Positions 1-7,428 of a stretch of DNA of 41,284 nucleotides are shown piece after piece. The stretch covers positions 1 through 41,284 of the forward strand of contig NZ_JAGGOY010000108.1 of the NCBI RefSeq assembly GCF_018614095.1, given 5' to 3'. A program made the translations under genes and the position numbers. The notes beneath the pieces were generated by a model that made no database searches, was not told where the DNA came from, and saw nothing but the letters and a program-made list of their open reading frames with translations. The first letter of the stretch is position 1; every line of letters begins with the position of its first letter. Source of the stretch: Streptomyces sp. ISL-87. GTDB taxonomy: Bacteria; Actinomycetota; Actinomycetes; Streptomycetales; Streptomycetaceae.

Positions 1-52
1 ACTAACGCGGAGCAGCACTAGCGCGCCCCGGTGACCTGCGACCTCTTCCGGA

Positions 53-865
53 TCAGGCGGCGCTGGTGAACACCGGCAGGTAGCCACTGGACTGCCCGGT
101 GGCGGTGGGGTGGTACGACTCCCCGATGTTGAGCCAGTTGAGGCTGTGCAGCCAGGCGCTGCCGGAGCAGATCTCGTGGCCGGTGAAGGCGCCGACGGCC
201 GAGGCGAAGGCGAACCCGTGGTCGGCGGCGCGTTTGGCGATGGCGGCGTTGAGGTAGTCGGCGGCGCCGTTGATGGCGGAGCGCTCCCCCTCGGTCAGTC
301 CGGTGACGCAGGTGCCGTTCAGCTTGTAGAAGCGGGGATAGCCGAGTACGACGACACGGGCGTTGGGCGAGCGGCTGTCGATGGCGCTGTAGACCTGGTC
401 GAGTTTGCCGGGGAGGGTGGAGTCGACGTAGGCCTTGGCCTCGTTGACCCGGCTGACGCAGGTGGATTCGGACTGGAGCACACAGGTAGTCATGACGTCG
501 GAGAATCCCGCGTCATTGCCGCCGATGGTGATGCTGACGAGGTCGGTGCCCGAGTTCAGCGGGGCGAGCTGGCTGGCGAGGACATCACCCGTACGGGCAC
601 CCGAGCACGCGGTGAAGGAGAAGCTCTGCGGGGAGTGGGCGGCGGCCCAGAGGGCCGGGTAGGCGCGGCTGGTGCGTTTGCAGTCGCCGCTCGCGCTGTC
701 GTAGTTGCCGGCGCCGACGCCGGAGGAATACGAGTCGCCGAGGGCGACGTAACCGAAGTCCGCCTGGGCGGCGGCGGACGCCTGGCCCGCGCCGAACAGC
801 GCGGCGCCCGCGGCGAGTAAGAGGGAGGAGGTCAAGGCTGCGAAGCGCGACATTCTCATGCTCAT
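53..865 (-). CDS. Secreted SGNH/GDSL esterase (lipase)
   Basis: A 270-residue exported SGNH hydrolase, expected to cleave ester bonds of lipids or small esters outside the cell. The N-terminus is a signal peptide (basic MSMRMSR, then a hydrophobic core to about residue 32). Block I GDSYSSG carries the nucleophile Ser45, GGNDAG supplies the oxyanion-hole Gly/Asn, and the catalytic His lies in SYHPTATG near the C-terminus. Six cysteines after the signal fit the three-disulfide Streptomyces esterase type. An AAGGAG ribosome site precedes the ATG at 865; in-frame ATGs two and four codons later are possible alternatives. Leu16, inside the signal peptide, is a TTA codon (818-820), so translation should depend on the bldA tRNA and be favoured late in development. 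Substrate is unknown. Confidence 0.93.
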   Translation of the reverse strand: MSMRMSRFAALTSSLLLAAGAALFGAGQASAAAQADFGYVALGDSYSSGVGAGNYDSASGDCKRTSRAYPALWAAAHSPQSFSFTACSGARTGDVLASQLAPLNSGTDLVSITIGGNDAGFSDVMTTCVLQSESTCVSRVNEAKAYVDSTLPGKLDQVYSAIDSRSPNARVVVLGYPRFYKLNGTCVTGLTEGERSAINGAADYLNAAIAKRAADHGFAFASAVGAFTGHEICSGSAWLHSLNWLNIGESYHPTATGQSSGYLPVFTSAA

Positions 866-1065
866 GTGTGCGGCTCCTTGTGGGGGTTACTCCTGAGTCC
901 GTGGTACAAGCAGCCGAGACATGTTGGAAGTGTTCATGCCAAGATTATTCAGGGCGGAGTTGCGGCCCGAATCTTCACTCGCGATGTGTTTGAAGAGGGA
1001 ACTTGGGCACCCGATCCGGCGAAACACGGGTGCATGAGGGCACTTCGTGCCGGATCATGGGCGCC

Positions 1066-2163
1066 ATGCCAGCCAACCCGCATGACGCGCTGCCGATCCG
1101 TCTCACCATCGACGACAGCGACTCACCGTCGGACGTCGTAGACGCGCTGTTCCTCGGCCGGTTCGCGTCCGGCGAGCAGCCGTACTCGCAGAGCGTCACG
1201 ATCGAGCGGGTGAAGGCGGATGTGACCCTGCTGCCGCGCGAGGCGACCGTATTGCGCTCGGCGCGCGACAGCGATCGCAGCGCCACGCTCGCCGAGGGCG
1301 AGGGCTGGACCATGCTCGTCTCGCGCTGGAGCCGGGGCGCGGACGTCACGGTGACGGCGATCAGCGACGAGCTCGCCTCCACCGTGCTCGGCGAGGCCAC
1401 GGACGGGGCGCAGGACGAGCCCGAACCGCAGCCGGAGAACGTCACGATGGGCTTCTGGTACGTCTCCCCGCGCCGCGGCCCGTACCGGACGACGCGCCAG
1501 ATCGCGGCCGGGACCTGGGCGGAGGTGCGGTCCAACTACACCGCTCCGGTGGCCGGGGCGATGGACCGGCTGATGAAGGTGACCCCGGACGACATCGCCG
1601 GGCGCCTGCTCCTGCTGCACGGCCCGCCGGGCACGGGCAAGACCTCGGCCCTGCGCACGCTGGCCCGGTCGTGGCGGGACTGGTGCCAGGTGGACTGCGT
1701 ACTGGACCCGGAGCGGCTGTTCAACGACGTGGGCTACCTGATGGACATCGCGATCGGCGAGGACGAGGGCACCGCGAAGGGGCGCTGGCGGCTGCTGCTG
1801 CTGGAGGACTGCGACGAGCTGATCCGCGGCGAGGCCCGCCACACGGCCGGCCAGGCGCTGTCCCGGCTGCTGAACCTGACGGACGGGCTGCTGGGCCAGG
1901 GCCGCAACGTCCTGGTCGGGGTCACCACCAACGAGGACCTGGAGCGTCTGCACCCGGCGGTGGTCCGCCCGGGCCGTTGCCTGGCCCGCATCGAGGTCGG
2001 CCGGCTGACCCACGGCGAGGCGGTGGACTGGCTGGGCACGGACGAGGGCGTCTCCCGCGAGGGCGCCACCCTGGCCGAACTCTTCGCCCTGCGCCGCGGA
2101 ACGGGCCCGGCGGCGCTGCTGCCTCCGCAGGGGCAGGGCACGGAGGCGGGCCTGTACTTGTAG
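1066..2163 (+). CDS. AAA ATPase with DUF5925-type N-terminal domain
   Basis: A cytoplasmic P-loop ATPase of about 365 residues. Residues 1-170 form an actinobacterial N-terminal domain (DUF5925-like, recalled) that includes a GFWYVSPRRGPY segment. The AAA module follows: Walker A GPPGTGKT at 186-193, Walker B LLLLEDCDEL near 243-252, a sensor-like VGVTTNED segment, and a VRPGRC segment as in the second region of homology of AAA proteins. The start used is the ATG at 1066 (MPANPHD); another in-frame ATG lies at 1057 and no strong ribosome site is seen. It is divergent from the SGNH esterase. A remodelling role is likely from the family, but the client is unknown. Confidence 0.85.
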   Translation: MPANPHDALPIRLTIDDSDSPSDVVDALFLGRFASGEQPYSQSVTIERVKADVTLLPREATVLRSARDSDRSATLAEGEGWTMLVSRWSRGADVTVTAISDELASTVLGEATDGAQDEPEPQPENVTMGFWYVSPRRGPYRTTRQIAAGTWAEVRSNYTAPVAGAMDRLMKVTPDDIAGRLLLLHGPPGTGKTSALRTLARSWRDWCQVDCVLDPERLFNDVGYLMDIAIGEDEGTAKGRWRLLLLEDCDELIRGEARHTAGQALSRLLNLTDGLLGQGRNVLVGVTTNEDLERLHPAVVRPGRCLARIEVGRLTHGEAVDWLGTDEGVSREGATLAELFALRRGTGPAALLPPQGQGTEAGLYL

Positions 2164-2180
2164 GGCGCGGGCCGCAGTCG

Positions 2181-2264
2181 CAGGCCTGTCACCAGGCCTG
2201 TCACCAGGACTGCCGACGAGACTGCAGACGCGACTGCCTGCGGCGCTGTCAGCGGGGCTTTCAC
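2181..2264. repeat. Seven tandem 12-bp units
   Basis: Seven consecutive 12-bp units fill the start of the gap between the AAA ATPase and the nitrobindin-like gene. Units 1 and 2 are identical (CAGGCCTGTCAC). Units 3-5 keep a GACTGC core, and units 6-7 decay to CGGCGCTGTCAG and CGGGGCTTTCAC. The period is a multiple of three, so it reads as a four-residue repeat in any frame, but no start or ribosome site supports translation. Confidence 0.7.
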
Positions 2265-2362
2265 CGGCCGGACCCGCGCGCCGACGACAATGGGGCCGTG
2301 GAGAAGGCCCCCGTCGACCGTGAACGCTTCCGCGGGGGACACACGAACAGGAGAGGTGCAGC

Positions 2363-2905
2363 GTGCTCGATCCCGCGCAGGAGAATCCGTACCCCGACAG
2401 CCACACCCTCGGCGAGGGCCCCGAGCCGCACCCGCAGCTGCGGCCGGTACTGCACCTGCTGGGGCGCTGGCACGGCCAGGGGAGCGGCGAGTACCCGACC
2501 CTGGAGCACGGGTTCCGGTACGAGCAGGAGATCACCTTCAGCCACGACGGCAGGCCGTTCCTGCGCTACGAGTCACGCGCGTGGCTGGTCGACGAGTCCG
2601 GGGCGGCCCTGCGCCCCTCGGGGCGGGAGGTCGGGTGGTGGCGGGTCATGCCCGACGCCTCCCTCGAGGTCGTGCTGGCCCACCCGACCGGAATCGTGGA
2701 GACCTACGTCGGCCAGGTGTCCGGTACGGAGATCGAGATCGCGACCCAGAACGTGTCGGTGACCCCCCGGGCCAAGGAGGTGACCGCGATGCGGCGCCGG
2801 TACACCTTCGAGGAGGGCGAGCTGACGATCGTCCAGGAGATGGAGGCGGTCGGGCAGCCCATGCAGCACCACCTCAAGTCAGTACTCCGACCGCACAAGG
2901 CCTGA
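2363..2905 (+). CDS. Nitrobindin-like heme-binding beta-barrel protein (FABP family)
   Basis: A 180-residue cytoplasmic protein of the nitrobindin / THAP4 C-terminal type (DUF1794). Members form a ten-stranded barrel that holds ferric heme and in some cases isomerise peroxynitrite. The hallmark GRWHGQGSGEYP motif begins near residue 38, followed by the FRYEQEITF strand, and the C-terminal QHHLKSVL segment contains the His expected to ligate heme. Start is GTG at 2363, preceded by AGGAG about ten bases upstream. It stands alone in its orientation after the repeat-filled gap. Heme binding is inferred from the family. Confidence 0.88.
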   Translation: MLDPAQENPYPDSHTLGEGPEPHPQLRPVLHLLGRWHGQGSGEYPTLEHGFRYEQEITFSHDGRPFLRYESRAWLVDESGAALRPSGREVGWWRVMPDASLEVVLAHPTGIVETYVGQVSGTEIEIATQNVSVTPRAKEVTAMRRRYTFEEGELTIVQEMEAVGQPMQHHLKSVLRPHKA

Positions 2906-2943
2906 CCGGTCCCGACGGGGCGTGACCGAGCCCGACGCTATGC

Positions 2944-3030
2944 GCCGTACCGCTGCTTGCCGTACCGCATATGTGCCGTTCCGCGTGTCTGCCGTACCGC
3001 TACTTGCCGTACCGCTACTTGCCGTACCGC
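2944..3030. repeat. Six copies of GCCGTACCGC at 15-16 bp spacing
   Basis: The decamer GCCGTACCGC (third copy with one change) occurs at 2944, 2959, 2975, 2991, 3006 and 3021. The last two copies lie across and inside the 3' end of the GntR gene: on the minus strand each unit spells the gene's own terminal residues RYGK and stop. The array therefore looks like tandem copying of that gene tail into the intergenic space. Confidence 0.8.
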
Positions 3031-3401
3031 GCGCGGAGGCCGTCCAGGGCGGCCGCCGTGGCCTCGTCGAAGGTCAGTCCCAGCCGGTGCGCCCTCTCCG
3101 CGTAGGCCTGCGCGGCAGCGGCGGCCTCCCGCGCGGCGGAATCGCCGACCGCCGCGACGAACGTGCCGTTGCGCCCCCGCGTCTCGATCACCCCGTCGCC
3201 CTCCAGGGCCCGGTACGCCTTCGCGACGGTGTTCGCTGCCAGCCCCAGCTCCTCCGCGAGGCCCCGCACGGTCGGCAGTTTGAACCCGACCGGCAGCCGG
3301 CCGGCCCGCGCCCCCTCCGCGATCTGGGCGCGCAGCTGCTCGTACGGGGCGGCCGCACCGGCCGAGCCGTCAATCCGGATCTTCAGATTCGTCGAGGTCA
3401 C
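3015..3401 (-). CDS. GntR-family (YtrA-like) transcriptional regulator
   Basis: A short one-component repressor of about 128 residues. The winged helix-turn-helix spans roughly residues 18-80 (YEQLRAQIAEGARAGRLPVG, LPTVRGLAEELGLAANTVAK, then the ETRGRNGTFVA wing). The remaining 45 residues form a small alanine-rich helical tail, too short for a full ligand-binding domain, which is the YtrA-subfamily pattern. Start is GTG at 3401 with a GGGGGAGA ribosome site. It is divergent from the DUF402 gene, and GntR regulators commonly control themselves and their divergent neighbour. Its 3' end merges with the GCCGTACCGC repeat. Confidence 0.9.
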   Translation of the reverse strand: MTSTNLKIRIDGSAGAAAPYEQLRAQIAEGARAGRLPVGFKLPTVRGLAEELGLAANTVAKAYRALEGDGVIETRGRNGTFVAAVGDSAAREAAAAAQAYAERAHRLGLTFDEATAAALDGLRARYGK

Positions 3402-3562
3402 GCGGCCGATTCTCCCCCATCCGCCGTTAATTCGGAGGCGTCCGCACACCACCGCGCCTAGCGTCGACGCCGTGACCCGGCGACGTGTCGGCGTATCTCG
3501 ACGACAGAGGACTACGAGGACTGGCTCGCCACCATCTGGAACAGCGAAATGGAGACCGCACA

Positions 3563-4057
3563 GTGAGCAAGACCGACGCCGGACAGGTGAGCGTCGCCCT
3601 GACCAAGGCCGGCCGAACCAAGATCCGCTACCCGGCCGTGCTGGTCGCCGACACCGGCGACCGGATCTCCGTACGCGCCCCCTGGGCCGCCGACGGCGTC
3701 CGGGACTTCGGGTTCGTGCGCTTCGAGCCGGGCGACGTGTTCACCGAGCACTTCTGGCGCAGCCGCTGGTACGCGGTCAAGGAGGTGCGCACCGGCGAGG
3801 GCGTCCTCAAGGGCTGGTACTGCGACGTCACGCGCCCGGCCGTCGTGCGCGACGGAGAGATCCTGGTCGAGGACCTCGACCTCGACCTGTGGGTGTCGGC
3901 GGACAGAACCTCCGTACTGCGGCTGGACGAGGACGAGTTCGCCGAGAGCGGCCTCGCCGAGACCGACCCGGAGGCCGCCGCCGAGGCCGTCCGCGCCCTC
4001 GACGTCCTGGACCGCCAGGCCAGAACGGCGCCCGGCCTCCCCGCCCTCCTCGCCTGA
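3563..4057 (+). CDS. DUF402 domain protein
   Basis: A 164-residue soluble protein. The DUF402 core (about residues 45-130) is recognised by the order WYAVKEV, GWYCDVTRP, then the acidic EDLDLDLWVSADR strand and LRLDEDEF. Some DUF402 members are phosphatases acting on nucleoside di- and triphosphates; activity here is only inferred. The GTG at 3563 is chosen because GGAG lies 12 bases upstream and because it overlaps (GTGA) the stop of a short upstream frame. A longer in-frame start at 3485 is possible but has lower-quality sequence. It is divergent from the GntR gene. Confidence 0.82.
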   Translation: MSKTDAGQVSVALTKAGRTKIRYPAVLVADTGDRISVRAPWAADGVRDFGFVRFEPGDVFTEHFWRSRWYAVKEVRTGEGVLKGWYCDVTRPAVVRDGEILVEDLDLDLWVSADRTSVLRLDEDEFAESGLAETDPEAAAEAVRALDVLDRQARTAPGLPALLA

Positions 4058-4288
4058 ACCGGCCTCATTCTGAGGGGGCGCTTACCCCTGCCTTAAGCGG
4101 ACCCTAAGGATCAGCTCGTGGGGCCCCGAGGCGGCGAAAAGCGGGAGGTGGGCGGCTAGCTTGGCGGGGTCAGGGAGGGGCTGTGGTGGCGCCGATGCCC
4201 ACGGGGGGCGGCGCCGCACAGCCCGGTTTCCGCTGGCCACACCCGACTTGCGCCGCCTGCTGTGCCGTGCCTCGAAGGAGATCCACCC

Positions 4289-5335
4289 ATGCCCGCACCC
4301 CGCGCCGTGACCCGTATCGCCGCCGTCGCCCTCGCCCCGCTCGCGGTGGCCGCGTACGCCGCCGCCCCGGCGGCCGCCCACGGCTCGATGACGGACCCGG
4401 TCAGCCGGGTGGCGGCCTGCTACGCGGAGGGTCCCGAGGCCCCGAAGTCGGCGGCGTGCAAGACGGCCGTCGCTGCGAGCGGGGCGCAGGCGTTCTACGA
4501 CTGGAACGCGGTGAACATCGCCAACGCCGCCGGCCAGAGCAAGTCCCTGATTCCGGACGGGCAGTTGTGTTCCGCGGGCAACAGCAAGTACAAGGGCCTC
4601 GACCTGGCCCGCGCCGACTGGCCGGCGAGCTCGATGAAGAGCGGCGCGCACACCTTCCGGTACAAGGGGACCGCTCCGCACAGGGGTTCCTTCGAGCTGT
4701 ACGTGACGAAGGACGGGTACGACCCGTCGAAGCCGCTGAAGTGGTCGGACCTGGAGCCCGCGCCGTTCGCGAAGGCCACCGACCCGGGTATGCAGAACGG
4801 GGACTACGTCTTCACCGGCACCGTCCCGAACAAGACCGGCCGCCACCTGATCTACAGCATCTGGCAGCGTTCGGACAGCCCGGAGGCCTTCTACACCTGC
4901 TCGGACGTGGTGTTCGGGAAGGACAACGGCGGCAGCGGCAGCGGCACCGGCACCGGCACCGGCACCGGCAACAGCGGTACGGGGACCAAGCCGAGCTCCG
5001 CGCCCTCGGCGGCGCAGCCGTCGGCCGGTCCGCAGGCCCCGACGGACCAGCAGATCGCCGCCGGCGCCGGCAAGTCCTCCGTGGAGCACGGCGGACACGG
5101 CGACAACGACCCGAAGACGAACGGCAGCGCCGCCGCCACGCCGGTCCAGTCGTCGACGCCGTCCCAGGCCCAGGCCCCGTCCCAGTCCCCCGCGGGCAGC
5201 AACCTCGCGGAGACGGGCGGCAGCAGCGCCACCCCGGCGATCGCGATCGCCGGGGCCGGCGCCATGGCCGCCGGTGCGGCCGTGCTGTTCGGCCTGGCCC
5301 GCCGCCGGACGACGACGGGCCGCCACGGCCGCTAG
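4289..5335 (+). CDS. Lytic polysaccharide monooxygenase (AA10) with LAETG sorting signal
   Basis: A 348-residue exported copper monooxygenase expected to cleave chitin or cellulose oxidatively. The signal peptide ends after AAPAAA, so mature residue 1 is His31, the first half of the copper histidine brace; the second His is probably His131 in GTAPHRGSF. Conserved features include FYDWNAVNIAN, KYKGLDLARADWP and QRSDSPEAFYTCSDVVF. After the catalytic domain (to about 210) comes a Gly/Thr/Ser/Pro/Ala-rich stalk with GTGTGTG repeats, then LAETG at 306-310, a hydrophobic helix and an RRR-containing tail: a class E sortase signal. AAGGAG lies nine bases before the ATG at 4289. From memory it resembles SCO1734 of S. 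coelicolor. Confidence 0.93.
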   Translation: MPAPRAVTRIAAVALAPLAVAAYAAAPAAAHGSMTDPVSRVAACYAEGPEAPKSAACKTAVAASGAQAFYDWNAVNIANAAGQSKSLIPDGQLCSAGNSKYKGLDLARADWPASSMKSGAHTFRYKGTAPHRGSFELYVTKDGYDPSKPLKWSDLEPAPFAKATDPGMQNGDYVFTGTVPNKTGRHLIYSIWQRSDSPEAFYTCSDVVFGKDNGGSGSGTGTGTGTGNSGTGTKPSSAPSAAQPSAGPQAPTDQQIAAGAGKSSVEHGGHGDNDPKTNGSAAATPVQSSTPSQAQAPSQSPAGSNLAETGGSSATPAIAIAGAGAMAAGAAVLFGLARRRTTTGRHGR

Positions 5336-5382
5336 CCGGGAAGCGCCATTCGGGAAGAACGGACCGCTCGTGCGTCGCTTCG

Positions 5383-6243
5383 TCAGTCGAAGACCGACGC
5401 GCAGGTGGTCCGTTCGGCGTGCGCCGGGTCGAGGGCGTTGAGCGCCTCGTGCCAGGCGATCCGGTCGGTCAGGCCGATGGCGACGTGCTCGGACAAGTCC
5501 AGCAGGCACAGGTCCTGGAGCACGACGTTGCGTACGTTCGGCCCGTCCAGGAACTGGCTCTGGTACGGCGTGACCACCTCGTCGTACTTCGTCGCGATCA
5601 CCGTGTACTTCACTCCGGGCACGGTGTCGCCGCCCGCGTTCAGCTTGGTGATGAAGGGGGATCCGGCGATCTGGTCGGCCAGCCCCGGGGTCGCGGAGCT
5701 GATCAGGTCCTCGGCGCCGGGGAAGAACGGGAGCAGCTGGGTGAGGCCGAGCAGGGTGGTCCCGTGGTTGTCGGGGGCCAGCCCGACCAGCGCGTTGACC
5801 TTGTCGGCGCCGCCCAGGAACTTGAGGTAGTAGTGCGGCATCATGCCGCCCTGGGAGTGGCCGATGATGTCGGTCTTGGCCGCCCCGGTGGAGGCCAGCA
5901 CCTTGTCGACGAAGACGTCGAGCTGGCCGGCCGACTTGCCGATCGGCCCGAGCCCGTTGAACAGGGGAACTCCGGGCAGTTGGCCGTAGTCGAGGGAGTA
6001 GACGCAGTACCCGCGGTGGACGAGGTACGGCGCGAGGCCGAGCCAGTTGTCCACGGAGTTCCCGAAGGTGCCGTGGACGAGTACGACGGGGCGCGGGTGC
6101 GCCGCGGAGGGTTTGCAGGACCAGTTGTTCCAGCCGCTGCTGGGGGCGGTCGCGGCCTGCGCGGCGCTGGCGGGCGCGACGAGGGCGGCGGCGGCGAGGG
6201 TGAGGACGGCCAATGGGCGGATCAGGCGTCTCCAGGGCAGCAT
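5383..6243 (-). CDS. Secreted alpha/beta-hydrolase lipase (class 2 type)
   Basis: A 286-residue secreted triacylglycerol lipase or esterase. A twin-basic signal peptide (MLPWRRLIRP plus hydrophobic core, processed near ASAAQA) precedes an alpha/beta-hydrolase fold. VLVHGTFGN (residues 54-62) forms the oxyanion hole, GHSQGG holds the nucleophile Ser130, and likely acid and base residues lie in ATKYDEVVTP and LSEHVAIG. The ATG at 6243 follows an AAGGAG site. Its promoter region contains a perfect Crp-like palindrome. It is convergent with the LPMO gene, and together with the esterase at the window start suggests a cluster of extracellular degradative enzymes. Confidence 0.92.
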   Translation of the reverse strand: MLPWRRLIRPLAVLTLAAAALVAPASAAQAATAPSSGWNNWSCKPSAAHPRPVVLVHGTFGNSVDNWLGLAPYLVHRGYCVYSLDYGQLPGVPLFNGLGPIGKSAGQLDVFVDKVLASTGAAKTDIIGHSQGGMMPHYYLKFLGGADKVNALVGLAPDNHGTTLLGLTQLLPFFPGAEDLISSATPGLADQIAGSPFITKLNAGGDTVPGVKYTVIATKYDEVVTPYQSQFLDGPNVRNVVLQDLCLLDLSEHVAIGLTDRIAWHEALNALDPAHAERTTCASVFD

Positions 6244-6290
6244 CGAGTGATCTCCTTGCTGGTCAAGGGGAAATGCGTGGGGGTCTTCCC

Positions 6291-6304
6291 GTGATCCGGA
6301 TCAC
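6291..6304. promoter_or_regulatory. Crp-like perfect palindrome upstream of the lipase
   Basis: GTGATCCGGATCAC is an exact 14-bp palindrome of the GTGA-N6-TCAC form recognised by Crp/Fnr-family regulators. It lies 47 bp upstream of the lipase ATG, within the expected promoter. Binding by the Streptomyces Crp homologue is inferred from the match alone. Confidence 0.5.
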
Positions 6305-6375
6305 AAGGGGTGCTGCTGCCGTTAAATTACGGGCGGGTAGCAAGACTTGGAAGTTACGCGTCGGTAAAAAATCGC

Positions 6376-6760
6376 GTGTTGAGCGCTGCTCCGGTCCCGC
6401 CCGAGAACCCCGCCGAGAACAACGGCCGCACGCAGAGGGCTCCCGGCGCCGGAACCGCACTGGCCACCCCGCCCGGCCTGGCGGCCGAGCCGCTGGTGGC
6501 CGCCGTCATCGAGGTCGCGGTGCGCACCCTGCGGCCGCACGTGGAGGAGACCGCCGAGACGGGCGTGCCGCGTACGCAGCTTGACGCGCTCGCGGCGTGC
6601 GGTGCGTACGGGTTGATCGCATACGAACCGGGGCGGGTGGCGGCTGGCCGGGCGGGTGCCGTGGATGACCGGCTGGGGCCTGGCCGACGTGGTCTACGTG
6701 GGCACCGTCACCCCGGACGACGAGGTGCTGTTCGCCCCGGTCGGCTGCGACCCGGCGTAC
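6376..6760 (+). pseudogene. Remnant of an acyl-CoA dehydrogenase-family gene
   Basis: Two pieces of an acyl-CoA dehydrogenase-like protein lie in different frames. From the GTG/TTG at 6376-6381, one frame reads a plausible N-terminal helix region (EPLVAAVIEVAVRTLRPHVE, then TQLDALAACGAYGL). About 50 bp later a second frame reads WRLAGRVPWMTGWGLADVVY and TPDDEVLFAPVG, which is the middle beta domain of the same family. Roughly 60-80 intervening residues and the whole C-terminal half are absent, and the second frame runs out near 6785, inside the 3' end of the oppositely oriented gene. The right boundary is approximate. Confidence 0.7.
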
Positions 6761-7410
6761 AGGACGGAGCTCTTGCGCTCCTCCCAGTCCGCTGCTCCTT
6801 GATGCACGCGGTCGAAGTAGTCCCGCGCCCACTGGCGCATCTCCTCCGTGACCACCGGGCCGTCGCCGTCGACAGGTTCGCCGATGTCGGTGACCAGGAC
6901 GCGCAGGGGGCGGTCCTGGAGGTCCATGTCGCCGAGGGCGAAGTTCCGCTCGTGCGGGGGAATCCGCAGGTAGGCCTCCCGCAGCGCCTCGCGGGACGGC
7001 TCGGCCGGGTCCTGCCGGTAGCGGCGGACGGCCTCCCAGCAGCGGTCGTTCGATGTAGGCCGGCCGTTCAACTTCTCGATCTGGTCGGCGACTTCGAGGA
7101 GGAAGCCGTCCGGGGTCAGTGGCCATCCGTTGCGGGAGAGCCATTTCGAGGGCTTGAAGTCCCAGGTCGGCGCCCCCGGTTCGGTCACCGCGACCTCGCC
7201 CGAGGCCAGCAGCTTCTCCAGGCCGGCCAGGTCGAGGGGATCCACACTGGGAAACCCGCACTGGATCGCGCCGTCCGCGTAGACGAACAGGTCCTCGAGG
7301 CTGTACTCACCGTCGAATGCGCGGCGCCGCCAGATGTGGCACCAGACGCCGTCTATCCGCTCCCCGTCCACCGTTTTGTATGTGGGTCTCCGCCAGCTCA
7401 TCTGACGCAC
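6694..7410 (-). CDS. Uncharacterised protein, 3' end chimeric with pseudogene
   Basis: A soluble protein of about 238 residues that I do not recognise. It is rich in Trp and acidic residues, with WCHIWRRRAFDGEYSLEDLF, WDFKPSKWLSRNGWPLTPDG and IPPHERNFALGDMDLQDRP segments, and has no signal peptide or membrane helix. Start may be GTG at 7410 or ATG at 7401; no strong ribosome site is visible. It begins only 18 bp after the Y-family polymerase gene on the same strand, so it could be the last gene of the dnaE2 operon. The last 20 or so residues (SQPTGANSTSSSGVTVPT) are antisense to the acyl-CoA dehydrogenase remnant, so the natural C-terminus was probably replaced by a deletion junction near 6760. 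Confidence 0.7.
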   Translation of the reverse strand: MRQMSWRRPTYKTVDGERIDGVWCHIWRRRAFDGEYSLEDLFVYADGAIQCGFPSVDPLDLAGLEKLLASGEVAVTEPGAPTWDFKPSKWLSRNGWPLTPDGFLLEVADQIEKLNGRPTSNDRCWEAVRRYRQDPAEPSREALREAYLRIPPHERNFALGDMDLQDRPLRVLVTDIGEPVDGDGPVVTEEMRQWARDYFDRVHQGAADWEERKSSVLYAGSQPTGANSTSSSGVTVPT

Positions 7411-7428
7411 GCTACCCGACCGGCGCCG

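Noticed and set aside
2181..3030. CRISPR or integron-like repeats around the nitrobindin-like gene
   Set aside because: The two arrays are short tandem repeats of different sequence, with no spacers or integrase.
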